Assembly: GCA_903879335.1 (NCBI GenBank)
Contig: CAIRLC010000019.1
Location: 186,001 to 250,000, forward strand
DNA length: 64,000 nt
Direction: 5' to 3'
Source: an uncultured Pseudomonadota bacterium
Lineage (GTDB): Bacteria; Pseudomonadota; Gammaproteobacteria; Steroidobacterales; Steroidobacteraceae
Part shown: positions 45,370 to 54,778 of the stretch, one piece after another
Position numbering within the stretch: the stretch's first letter is position 1
Layout: the number at the start of each line of letters is the position of its first letter
Made by a program: the position numbers and the translations under genes
The notes under the pieces: generated by a model
What the model was told of the DNA's origin: nothing
The model's input: the letters and a program-made list of their open reading frames with translations, nothing else
Database searches by the model: none

Positions 45370-46113
45370 GTGCGCAGTTGCCTGTACATCGGCACCGTAC
45401 AGCACCAGCGTTATGCGCCGAAACGTAATCGCTTTCGGTACCGCTTGATGTACGCCCACCTCGACTTAGACGAGTTGGGTTCCGTGTTCGCGAACCGATG
45501 GCTCTGGTCGACGCGGCGGTGGGCACCGATCCAATTCCGCCGAAGCGACTATCTCGCCCCTACGGATCAACCGCTTAAAACGGTCGCCCTAGACGCCATC
45601 GAATCGGCCTTGGGGCGTCGGCCGAGCGGCGCCGTGCGGCTGCTTGGACATCTGCGACACTTTGGCTATTGCTTTAACCCCGTGACCTTCTATTACGCCT
45701 ATGAAGGGGAACGACTCGACGCCATCTTGGCCGAGATCACCAATACCCCTTGGGGTGAACGGCATCGATACGTGCTCGACCTGGCGCAAGCTGAACGCTC
45801 GGGGGAAACCTCGGTGTTTCGCTTCGCGAAAGACTTTCACGTGTCTCCATTCTTGCCGATGGATATCAACTACGAATGGCGTTTTAGTGAACCTGGCAAC
45901 ACGCTCTTTGTGCACATGATCGACCGACAGGATGAAGATCTCGTATTCGATGCCACGCTTGCTCTCAAACGTCGCAGCATCAGCGCCCAAGAACTGGCCA
46001 TCGCTTTACTGTTATTCCCGTTCATGACGCTGAAAGTTATCTTTTTGATTCACTGGCAGGCTTTGCGCCTGTTAGTAAAGCGCACCCCGTTCTACAACCA
46101 CCCGGATCTGTGA
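45370..46113 (+). CDS. DUF1365 family protein
   Basis: 247-residue protein recognisable by LYIGTVQHQRYAPKRNRF at the start, HLRHFGYCFNPVTFYYAY in the middle and the KDFHVSPFLPMD stretch. A hydrophobic segment lies near the C-terminus (IALLLFPFMTLKVIFLIHW). No biochemical role is established that I know; it almost always occurs between the flavin oxidoreductase and Cfa-type methyltransferase, so it likely shares their lipid pathway. GTG start one base after the previous stop. Confidence 0.88.
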   Translation: MRSCLYIGTVQHQRYAPKRNRFRYRLMYAHLDLDELGSVFANRWLWSTRRWAPIQFRRSDYLAPTDQPLKTVALDAIESALGRRPSGAVRLLGHLRHFGYCFNPVTFYYAYEGERLDAILAEITNTPWGERHRYVLDLAQAERSGETSVFRFAKDFHVSPFLPMDINYEWRFSEPGNTLFVHMIDRQDEDLVFDATLALKRRSISAQELAIALLLFPFMTLKVIFLIHWQALRLLVKRTPFYNHPDL

Positions 46114-46114
46114 C

Positions 46115-47386
46115 ATGAGTCAGACGATCATCCCCACATCTCGCCCCAGCAGTACCGAAAGAGCGCCGCCATTCACGGCCTTGGCCCGCCGCACGCTGAC
46201 CGCGCGTTTGGCACGCTTGACGGACGGTTGCCTGAAGATCGCCAGTTCCGATGGATCGCTCTCGTTCGGACAAGCAACACATGACCTTCCCATCGTCGAA
46301 ATCGCGGTTCATTCCGAGCGTTTTTGGGGGGCAGTTGCGTTCGGCGGATCGGTCGGAGCGGGTGAAAGCTACATCGCAGGTGATTGGCAGGTTAACGATC
46401 TCACTGCCCTGATCCGTTTGATGACTCGCAATGCCAGCGTACTTGACGATCTTGAAGGCGGTTTGGCACAAATCGTCGAACCCGCGCGGCGTCTCCTGCA
46501 TTGGTTCAATCGCAATAGTCTGACCGGCAGTCGTCGCAACATCGCCGCCCATTACGATCTCGGTAATGCTTTTTTTGAACGCATGTTGGACCCGACGATG
46601 GCCTATTCGAGTGGGATATACCCCTCCGAAACGGCAACTCTTCATGACGCCCAACTGCACAAGTTCGACACCATTTGTCGAAAGTTAGCGTTGTCACCGG
46701 GGGATCGGCTGCTTGAGATCGGGACTGGATGGGGTGGCCTCGCCATTCATGCCGCCAAACACTATGGCGCTCAGGTCACCACCACGACGATATCGCGCGA
46801 GCAATTCGAATACGCCCAAGAGGCGGTCGCTCGGGCAGGCGTCACCGATCGCGTCACGCTGCTGTTTGAGGACTACAGGGCGCTCACCGGCACCTTCGAT
46901 AAATTGGTGTCGATTGAAATGATTGAAGCGGTCGGGCATCAGTTCTTAGACACGTACCTCGGGACTTGCGCTCGTCGTCTAGCCCCGCACGGGATGATGC
47001 TATTGCAGGCGATTACCTTGCAGGACCAGTCGTACGCCGCGGCTCTCAAGCAGGTCGACTTTATTCAACGCTTTGTTTTTCCGGGTAGTTTCATTCCCTC
47101 CATCGGAGCGATCACAAGCTCGATCACCCGCGCGACCGACTTCAAGGTCTTCCATTTGGAAGATATCGGACCGCATTACGCCCGAACACTGGCCGACTGG
47201 CGTCACAACGTGTTTGCGGACACGGATGCTATCCGCGGCTTAGGCTATTCCGACGAGTTCCTGCGCCTATGGGAGTTTTATCTCTGCTACTGCGAAGGCG
47301 GATTTATGGAACGACACATCGGCGACGTTCAGATGCTCCTCACAAAACCTCGCTGCACCCGCGCGCCGCTGTTGGTGATGGCGTGA
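46115..47386 (+). CDS. cyclopropane-fatty-acyl-phospholipid synthase-family methyltransferase
   Basis: SAM-dependent enzyme of 423 residues that modifies double bonds of membrane phospholipid acyl chains. Signs are DPTMAYSSGIYPS, the SAM site LLEIGTGWGGLAIHAA, SREQFEYAQE and MIEAVGHQF, and FVFPGSFIPS. The chain is close to E. coli Cfa in length, but the setting (flavin oxidoreductase, DUF1365, photolyases) is that of paralogues making methylated or furan fatty acids rather than the general stress Cfa. Product is therefore uncertain. Confidence 0.88.
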   Translation: MSQTIIPTSRPSSTERAPPFTALARRTLTARLARLTDGCLKIASSDGSLSFGQATHDLPIVEIAVHSERFWGAVAFGGSVGAGESYIAGDWQVNDLTALIRLMTRNASVLDDLEGGLAQIVEPARRLLHWFNRNSLTGSRRNIAAHYDLGNAFFERMLDPTMAYSSGIYPSETATLHDAQLHKFDTICRKLALSPGDRLLEIGTGWGGLAIHAAKHYGAQVTTTTISREQFEYAQEAVARAGVTDRVTLLFEDYRALTGTFDKLVSIEMIEAVGHQFLDTYLGTCARRLAPHGMMLLQAITLQDQSYAAALKQVDFIQRFVFPGSFIPSIGAITSSITRATDFKVFHLEDIGPHYARTLADWRHNVFADTDAIRGLGYSDEFLRLWEFYLCYCEGGFMERHIGDVQMLLTKPRCTRAPLLVMA

Positions 47387-48816
47387 TGGATCAGTCGCTG
47401 CGTGAGGCCTTGCTCAGTCGAGTTGGCCCCAGTGGACTTCTGGAAGGACCAGACCTGGATCGCTACACGACCGACCATCGTCGTCTTTACCGCGGTCAGG
47501 CGAGGTTTGTCGTGCGCCCGAGCAACACTGCCGAAGTCGCCGCTGTCGTCGAACTGTGCGCCACTCAGGGCATTGCCATGGTGCCCCATGGCGGCAATAC
47601 ATCCTACTGTGGTGGCGCAACCCCCGATGAGTCTGGTCTACAGGTCGTGATTAGCCTCGAGCGATTACATCGTATCCGAGCGATTGATGCTGTCGGCGGT
47701 ACCTTGGTGGTCGAGGCCGGTTGCACGTTACGGGCCGTGCGCGAGGCAGCGGCATCTGTCGGCCGGCACTTCCCGCTGTCTCTCGGCTCCGAAGGCACTT
47801 GCCAGATAGGAGGCAACCTGTCGACCAACGCTGGCGGCACTCAAGTGCTTCGGCATGGAATGATCAGAGACTTGGTATTAGGTTTAGAAGTGGTGCTTCC
47901 AGATGGTCGGGTGTTAAATCAATTGCGTCAATTGCGCAAAGACAACACCGGCTATGACCTAAAGCAACTCTTTATCGGCGCAGAGGGGACCCTCGGAATC
48001 ATCACTGCAGCGGCGTTGCGGATCGGTACGGCCCCACGAGATGCCTTGACGGCATTGGTGGGTGTCGAGAGTCTCGAGGCGACGCTCGCGTTACTGGGCC
48101 GCGTACGCGAAGCCTTTGGAGATCTGGTCGAGACCTTCGAATACATGCCCGAGTCGGCGGTGACTCTCGCGCTCAAGCATTTCCCGCAATTAAAAAACCC
48201 GTTTGACACGGCGCATCCAGCCATCGTGTTGGTTGAAATTCCCTTGCCAGCCGCATTGAGTGGTCTGCATGAGTCGTTCGCACACTTAATGGCTGCAGAA
48301 ATTGAAGCCGGACGCGTCCGCGACGCGGTTGTAGCTCACTCCCTCAGCCAAGCTGATTCCTTTTGGTTCCTGCGCGAAAATATTCCAGCCGCCCAAACGC
48401 GGGAAGGCGCATCGCTCAAACACGATGTCTCCTTACCGCTGGATCGCCTCGCCGAATTTGAACAGCGCGGACTTAGAATCATCGCGGATTTGATCCCGGG
48501 CGGTCGCAGCATTGGCTATGGCCATGCCGGCGACGGCAATCTTCACTTCAACGTAAGTCCAGCTCTGGGCATCGAGAAAAACTCAGCCTTAGAGGCTGCT
48601 TTTCTCGGCCACAAAGAGTCGCTCATGCGCGCACTCCATGACTTAGTCGCAGAACTTGGCGGTAGTTTCAGCGCAGAACATGGCATCGGACGTCTCAAAG
48701 TCGATGAGTTGGCGCGGTATGAGGATCCTGTTGCGCTGGATCTGATGACCCGAATCAAACAGGTCTTAGATCCAAATCGTCTGATGAATCCTGGCAAAGT
48801 GGTGCTGCCAAAATGA
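47386..48816 (+). CDS. FAD-linked oxidase (D-lactate/D-2-hydroxyglutarate dehydrogenase family)
   Basis: 476 residues with a PCMH-type FAD-binding domain (VVRPSNTAEVAAVVELC, PHGGNTSYCGGATPD, GSEGTCQIGGNLSTNAGG, FIGAEGTLGIIT) and an FAD-oxidase C-terminal domain ending SAEHGIGRLKVDEL and NPGKVVLP. Oxidises a D-2-hydroxy acid, probably passing electrons to the respiratory chain. The ATG at 47386 shares a base with the Cfa-type stop. Its place in the photolyase operon is unexpected; substrate unknown. Confidence 0.87.
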   Translation: MDQSLREALLSRVGPSGLLEGPDLDRYTTDHRRLYRGQARFVVRPSNTAEVAAVVELCATQGIAMVPHGGNTSYCGGATPDESGLQVVISLERLHRIRAIDAVGGTLVVEAGCTLRAVREAAASVGRHFPLSLGSEGTCQIGGNLSTNAGGTQVLRHGMIRDLVLGLEVVLPDGRVLNQLRQLRKDNTGYDLKQLFIGAEGTLGIITAAALRIGTAPRDALTALVGVESLEATLALLGRVREAFGDLVETFEYMPESAVTLALKHFPQLKNPFDTAHPAIVLVEIPLPAALSGLHESFAHLMAAEIEAGRVRDAVVAHSLSQADSFWFLRENIPAAQTREGASLKHDVSLPLDRLAEFEQRGLRIIADLIPGGRSIGYGHAGDGNLHFNVSPALGIEKNSALEAAFLGHKESLMRALHDLVAELGGSFSAEHGIGRLKVDELARYEDPVALDLMTRIKQVLDPNRLMNPGKVVLPK

Positions 48817-49388
48817 CCAGTCGCCGACCGCCGGTGGCTCCTATTACGACAGCGCGCTTGGTCCTGCGCCGGTTTCAGGCGGGTGATCTGGAACAATTAC
48901 GGCGAATTGTAGATGACCCCTCCGTAAAAGCCTTCTCGCCGGATGAACCTCGCGCAATAGCTGCCGCGGAACATGCGGAGCGCGGAGGCCGCAATCGACA
49001 CCCCGCTGACTTTGAATTTGCCATCGTCGTCCGTCGCACTGGTCGTGTAGCCGGGGCCTGTGAGCTCGTCATAGGACCACGCCGTTCCGGTGAAATCGGC
49101 TACTTGCTGGGCCGCCGGCATTGGGGACACGGCTACGCAACAGAGGCCGTACAGGCATTGGTTTCTTTCGGCTTTGACGGCCTGTCTCTCAATCGCTTGC
49201 ATGCCATAGTCTCTCTAGACAATGCGCGCTCACGCCGCGTACTCGAGAAGGTCGGTTTTTGCTGGGACGCGCTATTACGGCGACCTGCACGCACCGCCGG
49301 GCGCGCCCTGGATGCAGAACGGTACGTCCGCGACTTTGATATGCCGGTAATCCCACCTTGCCGTAACCGCCGTATCGGCCGATCATGA
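48813..49388 (+). CDS. GNAT N-acetyltransferase, RimJ/RimL-like
   Basis: 191-residue acetyltransferase beginning with the RimJ-type ITTARLVLRRFQAGDLEQL. Acetyl-CoA binding is at GYLLGRRHWGHGYATEAV and the C-terminal part has LHAIVSLDNARSRRVLEKVGF. Overlaps the preceding gene by four bases, making it the last clear member of the photolyase operon. Target unknown. Confidence 0.87.
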   Translation: MTSRRPPVAPITTARLVLRRFQAGDLEQLRRIVDDPSVKAFSPDEPRAIAAAEHAERGGRNRHPADFEFAIVVRRTGRVAGACELVIGPRRSGEIGYLLGRRHWGHGYATEAVQALVSFGFDGLSLNRLHAIVSLDNARSRRVLEKVGFCWDALLRRPARTAGRALDAERYVRDFDMPVIPPCRNRRIGRS

Positions 49389-49416
49389 CGGGTATCGCCA
49401 TCGGGATGAACCCAAC

Positions 49417-52134
49417 GTGTCAGTGATTTTACGGCGCTCTGCATTGGCAGCCGGCGTTCTAGCGGCGCTCTATGGATCAGCGGGCACCTTCGGTGTCCAG
49501 GCGCTGCTCAAACAAAATTTGATCGCGTATGCCCAGCAGCACGGCCACACCGTAGAGGTAGGCAGGATCCGCAGCAACCCCTTCACGTTGACCGTGGAGA
49601 TCACGGCGCTGCAGTTTATAAATGGCTCGCATGAGCCCGACGTGTCGATCGCTCGTATCCGCCTCGATCTGAATTGGCGCACGCTTGTACGGCGCAGACT
49701 GTCCATCAATTCCATCGACATCTTGATTGATCGCCTGAAAGCCGTACGACGAGCGGACGGAAGCGTTGACCTACTGGAATTGATTCCCGTGGCCGATCCA
49801 AAGGCACCATGGCCGTACGTGGCGATTCAGCAGGGCACTGTGATCGCCCACGACCTCGTCGTGCAGGATCCATCCGCCGGGGCCGGTGCGCAACTGCACC
49901 TCAACGAGGCCAAGCTTTCAGTTCAGAATTTTTCGACTGCGGACCCGAGTAGCGCTTGGTCGGCATCCTTCGTCAGCGACCGAGGCGAGGCGGCGACTAT
50001 CGTTTCGACCTGGGTACTCGAGCCGATGGGGCTGACCAGCACTATTCATCTCTCGCAGCTTGATCTGGCGCGTCTCGGCCCTGAGTGGGTTGCACTGGTG
50101 CCGGCAATCAAGGGTCGAGTCAATGTGGATGGTGCGGTTCGCTGGGTGACCGGCAAGCCATCAGCGTTAAGCGTCCGGGTAGACCGTGTCGCGGGTTCTG
50201 ATACCGATATCGCATTGTCTGCGGACGCTGCAATCACGCTCTCGATACCGAGCTGGACGGTTTCAGCGCTGACTTTTGACCGCGCGACCCAAGTTGTATC
50301 GGTGGACGGCATCCACCTCAGCGGTCCACAAGGACACCTCCTGCATACCAGCCTTGGTTGGAGCAGCGTGCAACCCCATGCCTCGCTATCGCCGTTCACG
50401 GTTCGACTCGGAAGTATCGGCATCACGGATGGCGCCCTCGATGTCGAGGATAGAACTCATGAGCAGCCTGCTCATACTCGACTCTCTAACCTGAATGTCC
50501 AAGTGGGCCCGGAAAAGGAACAGCGGCGGCAGCTGAGCGTTTCGTCGACGGTTGGAACTTCAGGCCAGGTAGAAGCAAACGGTCTTATCGGAACTGACGG
50601 CCGCAGCGCCGAACTGGCCCTTACCGCTTCACGACTGTCGGTGACCGACCTGTCAGCCTACCTGCAGCCGCTGATTGCGCTTCGGATCAAGTCCGGCTTC
50701 ATGTCGGGCTCGGGTCATGCCACCTATGACGGCGACAACTTTCACTATGTCGGCAATGCGGGGTTAGATGAAGTCCGCACCATGGATCTAAGTCGTGAGC
50801 GAGACCTCATCGGCATCGACCATATGCAAGCAGAAGGTGTTGACGTCCATTGGCCTCAATTGTCCATCCACATGCATACGGTGGATGCTGACGGACCCTA
50901 TGCCGACGTGCGCTTCGGTCAGGATGGACACTCGAATCTCAGCAGCCTGATTCCCAAGCCGAAAATCGGCAGCTCACGCACGCCACTGGCCTTAACGATC
51001 GATACGACGCGTGTTAAAAACGGACGCCTATTCTTGGCCGATGAATCACAAGGAATGGCTTTTGAAACCAGCATTGCTGATCTGCAAGGTCAGATTGACG
51101 GCCTCTCATCCGATCCTACAACTCGGGCACATATCGCGTTTACCGGACACGTGGATCGCTATGCTCCCGCCTCGATCGAAGGGGATGCCAACTTAATCGG
51201 TGACCCTATCGCGGCCGACGTCCATGTACATTTTGAAAATCTAGAACTGACGGGGCTGTCGCCCTATTCAGGTCGCTATGCGGGCTATCAAATACGCAAA
51301 GGCAAAGCGACTGCAGACCTGAATTACCGCGTCGCCAATCACCACGTCGATGCCACCCATCACGTTCGTCTCAAGCAATTCGAACTCGGCGCCCGGGTTG
51401 AGGGCGAGCCGGGGCTTGGAATCCCGTTGGGCTTAGTCGTGGCGTTACTGAAAGATCGGGATGGCAATATTGATCTGGATGTACCGCTCACTGGTACGTT
51501 CAGCGACCCTAATTTCAATGTTGGACGCTTGACGAAAAAAGTGATTGGCAATTTGTTTAGCAAAATTGTCATGTCGCCGTTTGCGACTCTAGGTGCTCTA
51601 TTCGGCGCCGGCGAAGAAATTTCAACAATCGATTTTGCGTCCGGTTCAGCACGGGTAGACGATACCGCCCGTTCCCGCCTCACCACACTCGCCCATGCGA
51701 TGGCGGCACGGCCGGGTGTCAGCTTAGAAGTGCCCATTGTCGTCACGCCCGTAGATGCAACTGCGCTTGCTTCGCAGCGTTACCAAGAGATCGTGCTCAC
51801 GCGAGCTCGAGAGCGGCTCGGCGACGCCGAAGACAGCACGTTATGGGCACGGCTCAGTGAGTCCCCTGAGCAGCACAAAGCGGTGCTACTGGCTGCCCTC
51901 GGCAGTGATATTCGAGACGCGTCGCTCGATATCGCTCAATTGGATGCGCTGGTTCACCAGCAGACGACCCCCAGCGCCGACGACCTCGAGCAATTAGCGT
52001 CCACGCGTGCGCAAGCCATTCAGGCCGTACTGCTCGACGGGACGAACATAGACCCAGGCCGAGTGTTTCTGGTTCGGGGCTTCAAAACCGATGCGACGGC
52101 GACAACTGTCCATCTGAAGCTCGCATTGCGCTGA
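49417..52134 (+). CDS. DUF748/AsmA-like envelope protein
   Basis: 905-residue protein with one N-terminal membrane helix (ALAAGVLAALYGSAGTFGVQ) and a long, beta-rich repetitive periplasmic part. The beginning (VEVGRIRSNPFTLTVEI, RIRLDLNWRTLVRR) and the late IDLDVPLTGTFSDPNF are typical of DUF748 proteins, relatives of AsmA/YhdP-type proteins now linked to phospholipid transport and outer-membrane homeostasis. GTG start 28 bases after the acetyltransferase, so it could be read through from the photolyase operon. The C-terminal 200 residues are charged and helical. Confidence 0.85.
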   Translation: MSVILRRSALAAGVLAALYGSAGTFGVQALLKQNLIAYAQQHGHTVEVGRIRSNPFTLTVEITALQFINGSHEPDVSIARIRLDLNWRTLVRRRLSINSIDILIDRLKAVRRADGSVDLLELIPVADPKAPWPYVAIQQGTVIAHDLVVQDPSAGAGAQLHLNEAKLSVQNFSTADPSSAWSASFVSDRGEAATIVSTWVLEPMGLTSTIHLSQLDLARLGPEWVALVPAIKGRVNVDGAVRWVTGKPSALSVRVDRVAGSDTDIALSADAAITLSIPSWTVSALTFDRATQVVSVDGIHLSGPQGHLLHTSLGWSSVQPHASLSPFTVRLGSIGITDGALDVEDRTHEQPAHTRLSNLNVQVGPEKEQRRQLSVSSTVGTSGQVEANGLIGTDGRSAELALTASRLSVTDLSAYLQPLIALRIKSGFMSGSGHATYDGDNFHYVGNAGLDEVRTMDLSRERDLIGIDHMQAEGVDVHWPQLSIHMHTVDADGPYADVRFGQDGHSNLSSLIPKPKIGSSRTPLALTIDTTRVKNGRLFLADESQGMAFETSIADLQGQIDGLSSDPTTRAHIAFTGHVDRYAPASIEGDANLIGDPIAADVHVHFENLELTGLSPYSGRYAGYQIRKGKATADLNYRVANHHVDATHHVRLKQFELGARVEGEPGLGIPLGLVVALLKDRDGNIDLDVPLTGTFSDPNFNVGRLTKKVIGNLFSKIVMSPFATLGALFGAGEEISTIDFASGSARVDDTARSRLTTLAHAMAARPGVSLEVPIVVTPVDATALASQRYQEIVLTRARERLGDAEDSTLWARLSESPEQHKAVLLAALGSDIRDASLDIAQLDALVHQQTTPSADDLEQLASTRAQAIQAVLLDGTNIDPGRVFLVRGFKTDATATTVHLKLALR

Positions 52135-52144
52135 CGGGCAAGGC

Positions 52145-53008
52145 TCAGGCGCGGACGCGAAGGAGGCCCTCTTGCGCGGTACTTGCCACCAACACGCCAT
52201 CTTTTGAATAGATAGACCCCCGGCAGAACCCTCGAGCGCCCGCCGCGCTCGGGCTATCAATCACGTAGAGCAACCAGTCATCGACGCGGCATTCCCGATG
52301 AAACCACATGGCGTGATCGATACTCGCCACTTGTAATTGCATCAGAGAAATTCCGTGCGGCTGAATGGCCGCACCGAGAAAATTGTAGTCCGAGACGTAC
52401 GCCAACAAGCTGCGATGTAACCAAGCATCGGCAGATGGCACTCGATCGACCGCACGAAACCAAAATTGCTTTGAGGGTTCTGACGGTGGCGGATCAATCA
52501 AATTGACGTCCTGGATCGGTCTGAATTCAAACGGTCGGTTACTGCTCGCGAAAAACCGCTGAATCCGTTCTGGCAGCATTTTGAGTCGAGGGTCGTCCTC
52601 GGCTGAGTAGGTGCGAAGCGTCTCAGGTGCCGGCACAGCCGGCATCGTGGCCGCATGCTCAAAGCCAGGCTCGGCGATGTGAAAAGAAGCGGCCAGGCGG
52701 AATATCTGCTCACCGTGCTGGATGGCCGTGACGTTACGAGTCGAAAAACTGTGTCCGTCTCGACTGCGATCCACCTCGTACACAATCGGTGCATCGACAT
52801 CGCCGCGGCGCAAGAAATACGCATGCAACGAATGACAATCGCGCTGGGCACCGTCAATCGTTTTGTAGGCAGCGACCAGCGCTTGACCGAGCACTTGCCC
52901 ACCGAACACTTGAGGGCTCCCAATATCGCGGCTCTCCCCGCGAAACAGGTTCACTTCGAGCGTTTCAAGCTCAAGTACCTTCAATAAATCGGTCAGGCGT
53001 ACGTCCAC
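52145..53008 (-). CDS. tesB: acyl-CoA thioesterase II
   Basis: Double hot-dog thioesterase of 287 residues hydrolysing acyl-CoA. Starts VDVRLTDLLKVLELETLEVN from a GTG two bases after the upstream stop, which gives the usual TesB length; the track start 28 codons upstream lies inside the neighbour. Motifs are FGGQVLGQALVAA, HSLHAYFLRRGD, and the catalytic-region ASIDHAMWFHRECRVDDWLLY. Cotranscribed with the ferredoxin-NADP reductase. Confidence 0.93.
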   Translation of the reverse strand: MDVRLTDLLKVLELETLEVNLFRGESRDIGSPQVFGGQVLGQALVAAYKTIDGAQRDCHSLHAYFLRRGDVDAPIVYEVDRSRDGHSFSTRNVTAIQHGEQIFRLAASFHIAEPGFEHAATMPAVPAPETLRTYSAEDDPRLKMLPERIQRFFASSNRPFEFRPIQDVNLIDPPPSEPSKQFWFRAVDRVPSADAWLHRSLLAYVSDYNFLGAAIQPHGISLMQLQVASIDHAMWFHRECRVDDWLLYVIDSPSAAGARGFCRGSIYSKDGVLVASTAQEGLLRVRA

Positions 53009-53010
53009 GA

Positions 53011-54048
53011 TCAGCCAACACCCAGGCGCTTTTGCATCGCGGGACTGGTCGTCGTGTACTGCAAGAACTGCTTCTTCTCCGGATAGAGCCAACCCTGCAC
53101 ACCGAAGGCTGCGAGCGCGGCTTCATGGAAACCCGACAGAATCAGTTTCTTTTTGCCGGGATAGGTATTGATGTCGCCCACCGCGAAGATACCCGGCTCG
53201 CTGGTCTGGAACTTTTCCGTATCGACCTTCAATGCCTTCTTTTCGAGCTCAAGACCCCATTCCGCAATGGGTCCGAGCTTTGGATGTAATCCGTAGAACG
53301 CGAACGCGTGGTCACATTTCACCTGAACCAACTCACCGTCTGGCTTCTTGATGCGAGCGCCCTTGAGCGCAAGACCATCAACGTCCAAGCCTTCGACCAG
53401 ACCCTCATGGAATGCCAATTTGCCCTCGGCCTCCATTTCCCGCATTCGTGCAACAGACGATGGCGCAGCGCGGAAATCAGCGCGGCGATGGACCAAGGTG
53501 ACAGACGCGGCCTTGCCAGTGAAATCTAAAGCCCAGTCGAGCGCCGAATCACCACCGCCGAGTACCAACAGGTTCTGACCGTAATACTGCTGTGCGTCAC
53601 GAACACGATAGTGCACGTGGCGGCCTTCCAGTTCGTCTGCGCCCGGAGCCACTAGGCGCCGCGGCTGGAATGAGCCGACACCACCAGCGATGATCACGGC
53701 GCCGGCATCAAAGACTGTTCCTGCCGAAGTGGTCACGGTAAAACGCCTGCCGTCGGTTTGACGCTGCACGCCGGTGACCTCCTCGCCGAGGTGCCATTCA
53801 GCCCCAAAGGGCTTTATTTGCTGCAATAAGCGATCAACCAGTTCCTGGGCGCCACAGACGGGTAGCGCTGGGATGTCATAAATCGGCTTCTCGGGATACA
53901 ACTCCGTGCATTGCCCGCCCGGCGCCTTCAATGAATCGATCAGGTGAGCCTTGATACCCAACAGGCCCAACTCAAAGACCTGAAAGAGACCGCAAGGGCC
54001 TGCGCCGACGATCACCACTTCAGTTTGGATCGGATTTTGATCTGACAT
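53011..54048 (-). CDS. ferredoxin/flavodoxin-NADP reductase, thioredoxin-reductase-like type
   Basis: 345-residue flavoprotein that exchanges electrons between NADPH and ferredoxin. FAD motif VVIVGAGPCGLFQVFEL, NADP motif LVLGGGDSALDWAL and the late GIFAVGDINTYPGKKKL are present. The CxxC of true thioredoxin reductases is absent, which separates it from TrxB and fits the YumC-type FNR. It could serve the 2Fe-2S ferredoxin at 3.2 kb, but that is speculation. Confidence 0.9.
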   Translation of the reverse strand: MSDQNPIQTEVVIVGAGPCGLFQVFELGLLGIKAHLIDSLKAPGGQCTELYPEKPIYDIPALPVCGAQELVDRLLQQIKPFGAEWHLGEEVTGVQRQTDGRRFTVTTSAGTVFDAGAVIIAGGVGSFQPRRLVAPGADELEGRHVHYRVRDAQQYYGQNLLVLGGGDSALDWALDFTGKAASVTLVHRRADFRAAPSSVARMREMEAEGKLAFHEGLVEGLDVDGLALKGARIKKPDGELVQVKCDHAFAFYGLHPKLGPIAEWGLELEKKALKVDTEKFQTSEPGIFAVGDINTYPGKKKLILSGFHEAALAAFGVQGWLYPEKKQFLQYTTTSPAMQKRLGVG

Positions 54049-54226
54049 GACTGGTCTACCTGCCGAAGACTCGGGCTGTGCAATGGCAATACTCCATATT
54101 ACCGCAATGCACCATGGGCGGGGCCGGGTGGTAGGATCCGGACATGCGCCTCAACCGCCCAAGCTCCCGAGCTGTACAGTCTGGGAATCGGCCTGCGGAC
54201 CGAGTCACCGAGGCCGCTAAGTCCCT

Positions 54227-54778
54227 ATGAATGTTCGTCAGCGGATTTTGGATCACGCGCGCCATACGCACCTGTCGCACGGGACTCTGGTCTATCTACG
54301 TCCGCTGCGGGAGTCAGACTTCAAATACGCCCAACAGTACTTTCACGCGCTCTCCGCACGATCCCGGTATATGCGGTTTATGGTGCCGACCAAGTTGCTC
54401 TCTCAGGCGACGATCCAAGCGCTGCGGACGGCGATGAGCGCGCCTGACTGCGGTGTCAGCATCGCCATTGTCGACCATGGCCCTCCCATCGGAGAGGAAC
54501 CTATCGGTGGCGCGCGAATCGTGCCCACACGGCGTCGGGGTACCTGTGAGTTTGCATTATCCGTGGTGGACGTATGGCAAGGCCGCGGCGCCGGTCATGT
54601 GCTTTTAAAAGAAGTGATCCACCTGGCCCGCACGCGCGGCTATCACCGCGTGGAGGGGCAGGTCTTGACCGCGAATACTCGGATGCTGTCGGTCGCACGA
54701 CGGTTGCGCTTCGCAGCGCGCCTCAATGCCGAAGATCCTGCTGTGACCACTGTATCGCGCGTAATCTATTCTTTATGA
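54227..54778 (+). CDS. GNAT N-acetyltransferase
   Basis: 183 residues. N-terminal YLRPLRESDFKYAQQYFHALS and RSRYMRF match the acetyltransferase domain seen at the end of Pat-type protein acetylases, with acetyl-CoA binding at VVDVWQGRGAGHVLLKEVI. Stands alone without the CoA-ligase-like part of Pat. Its stop overlaps the MATE transporter start (ATGA), so the two are coupled. Target unknown; possibly the transported compound. Confidence 0.85.
   Translation: MNVRQRILDHARHTHLSHGTLVYLRPLRESDFKYAQQYFHALSARSRYMRFMVPTKLLSQATIQALRTAMSAPDCGVSIAIVDHGPPIGEEPIGGARIVPTRRRGTCEFALSVVDVWQGRGAGHVLLKEVIHLARTRGYHRVEGQVLTANTRMLSVARRLRFAARLNAEDPAVTTVSRVIYSL

Noticed and set aside
54172-54179. Second CTGTACAG copy, upstream of the GNAT-MATE pair
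   Set aside because: No partner repeat 11 bp away on either side; a single 8-mer is expected about once by chance in a window this size.
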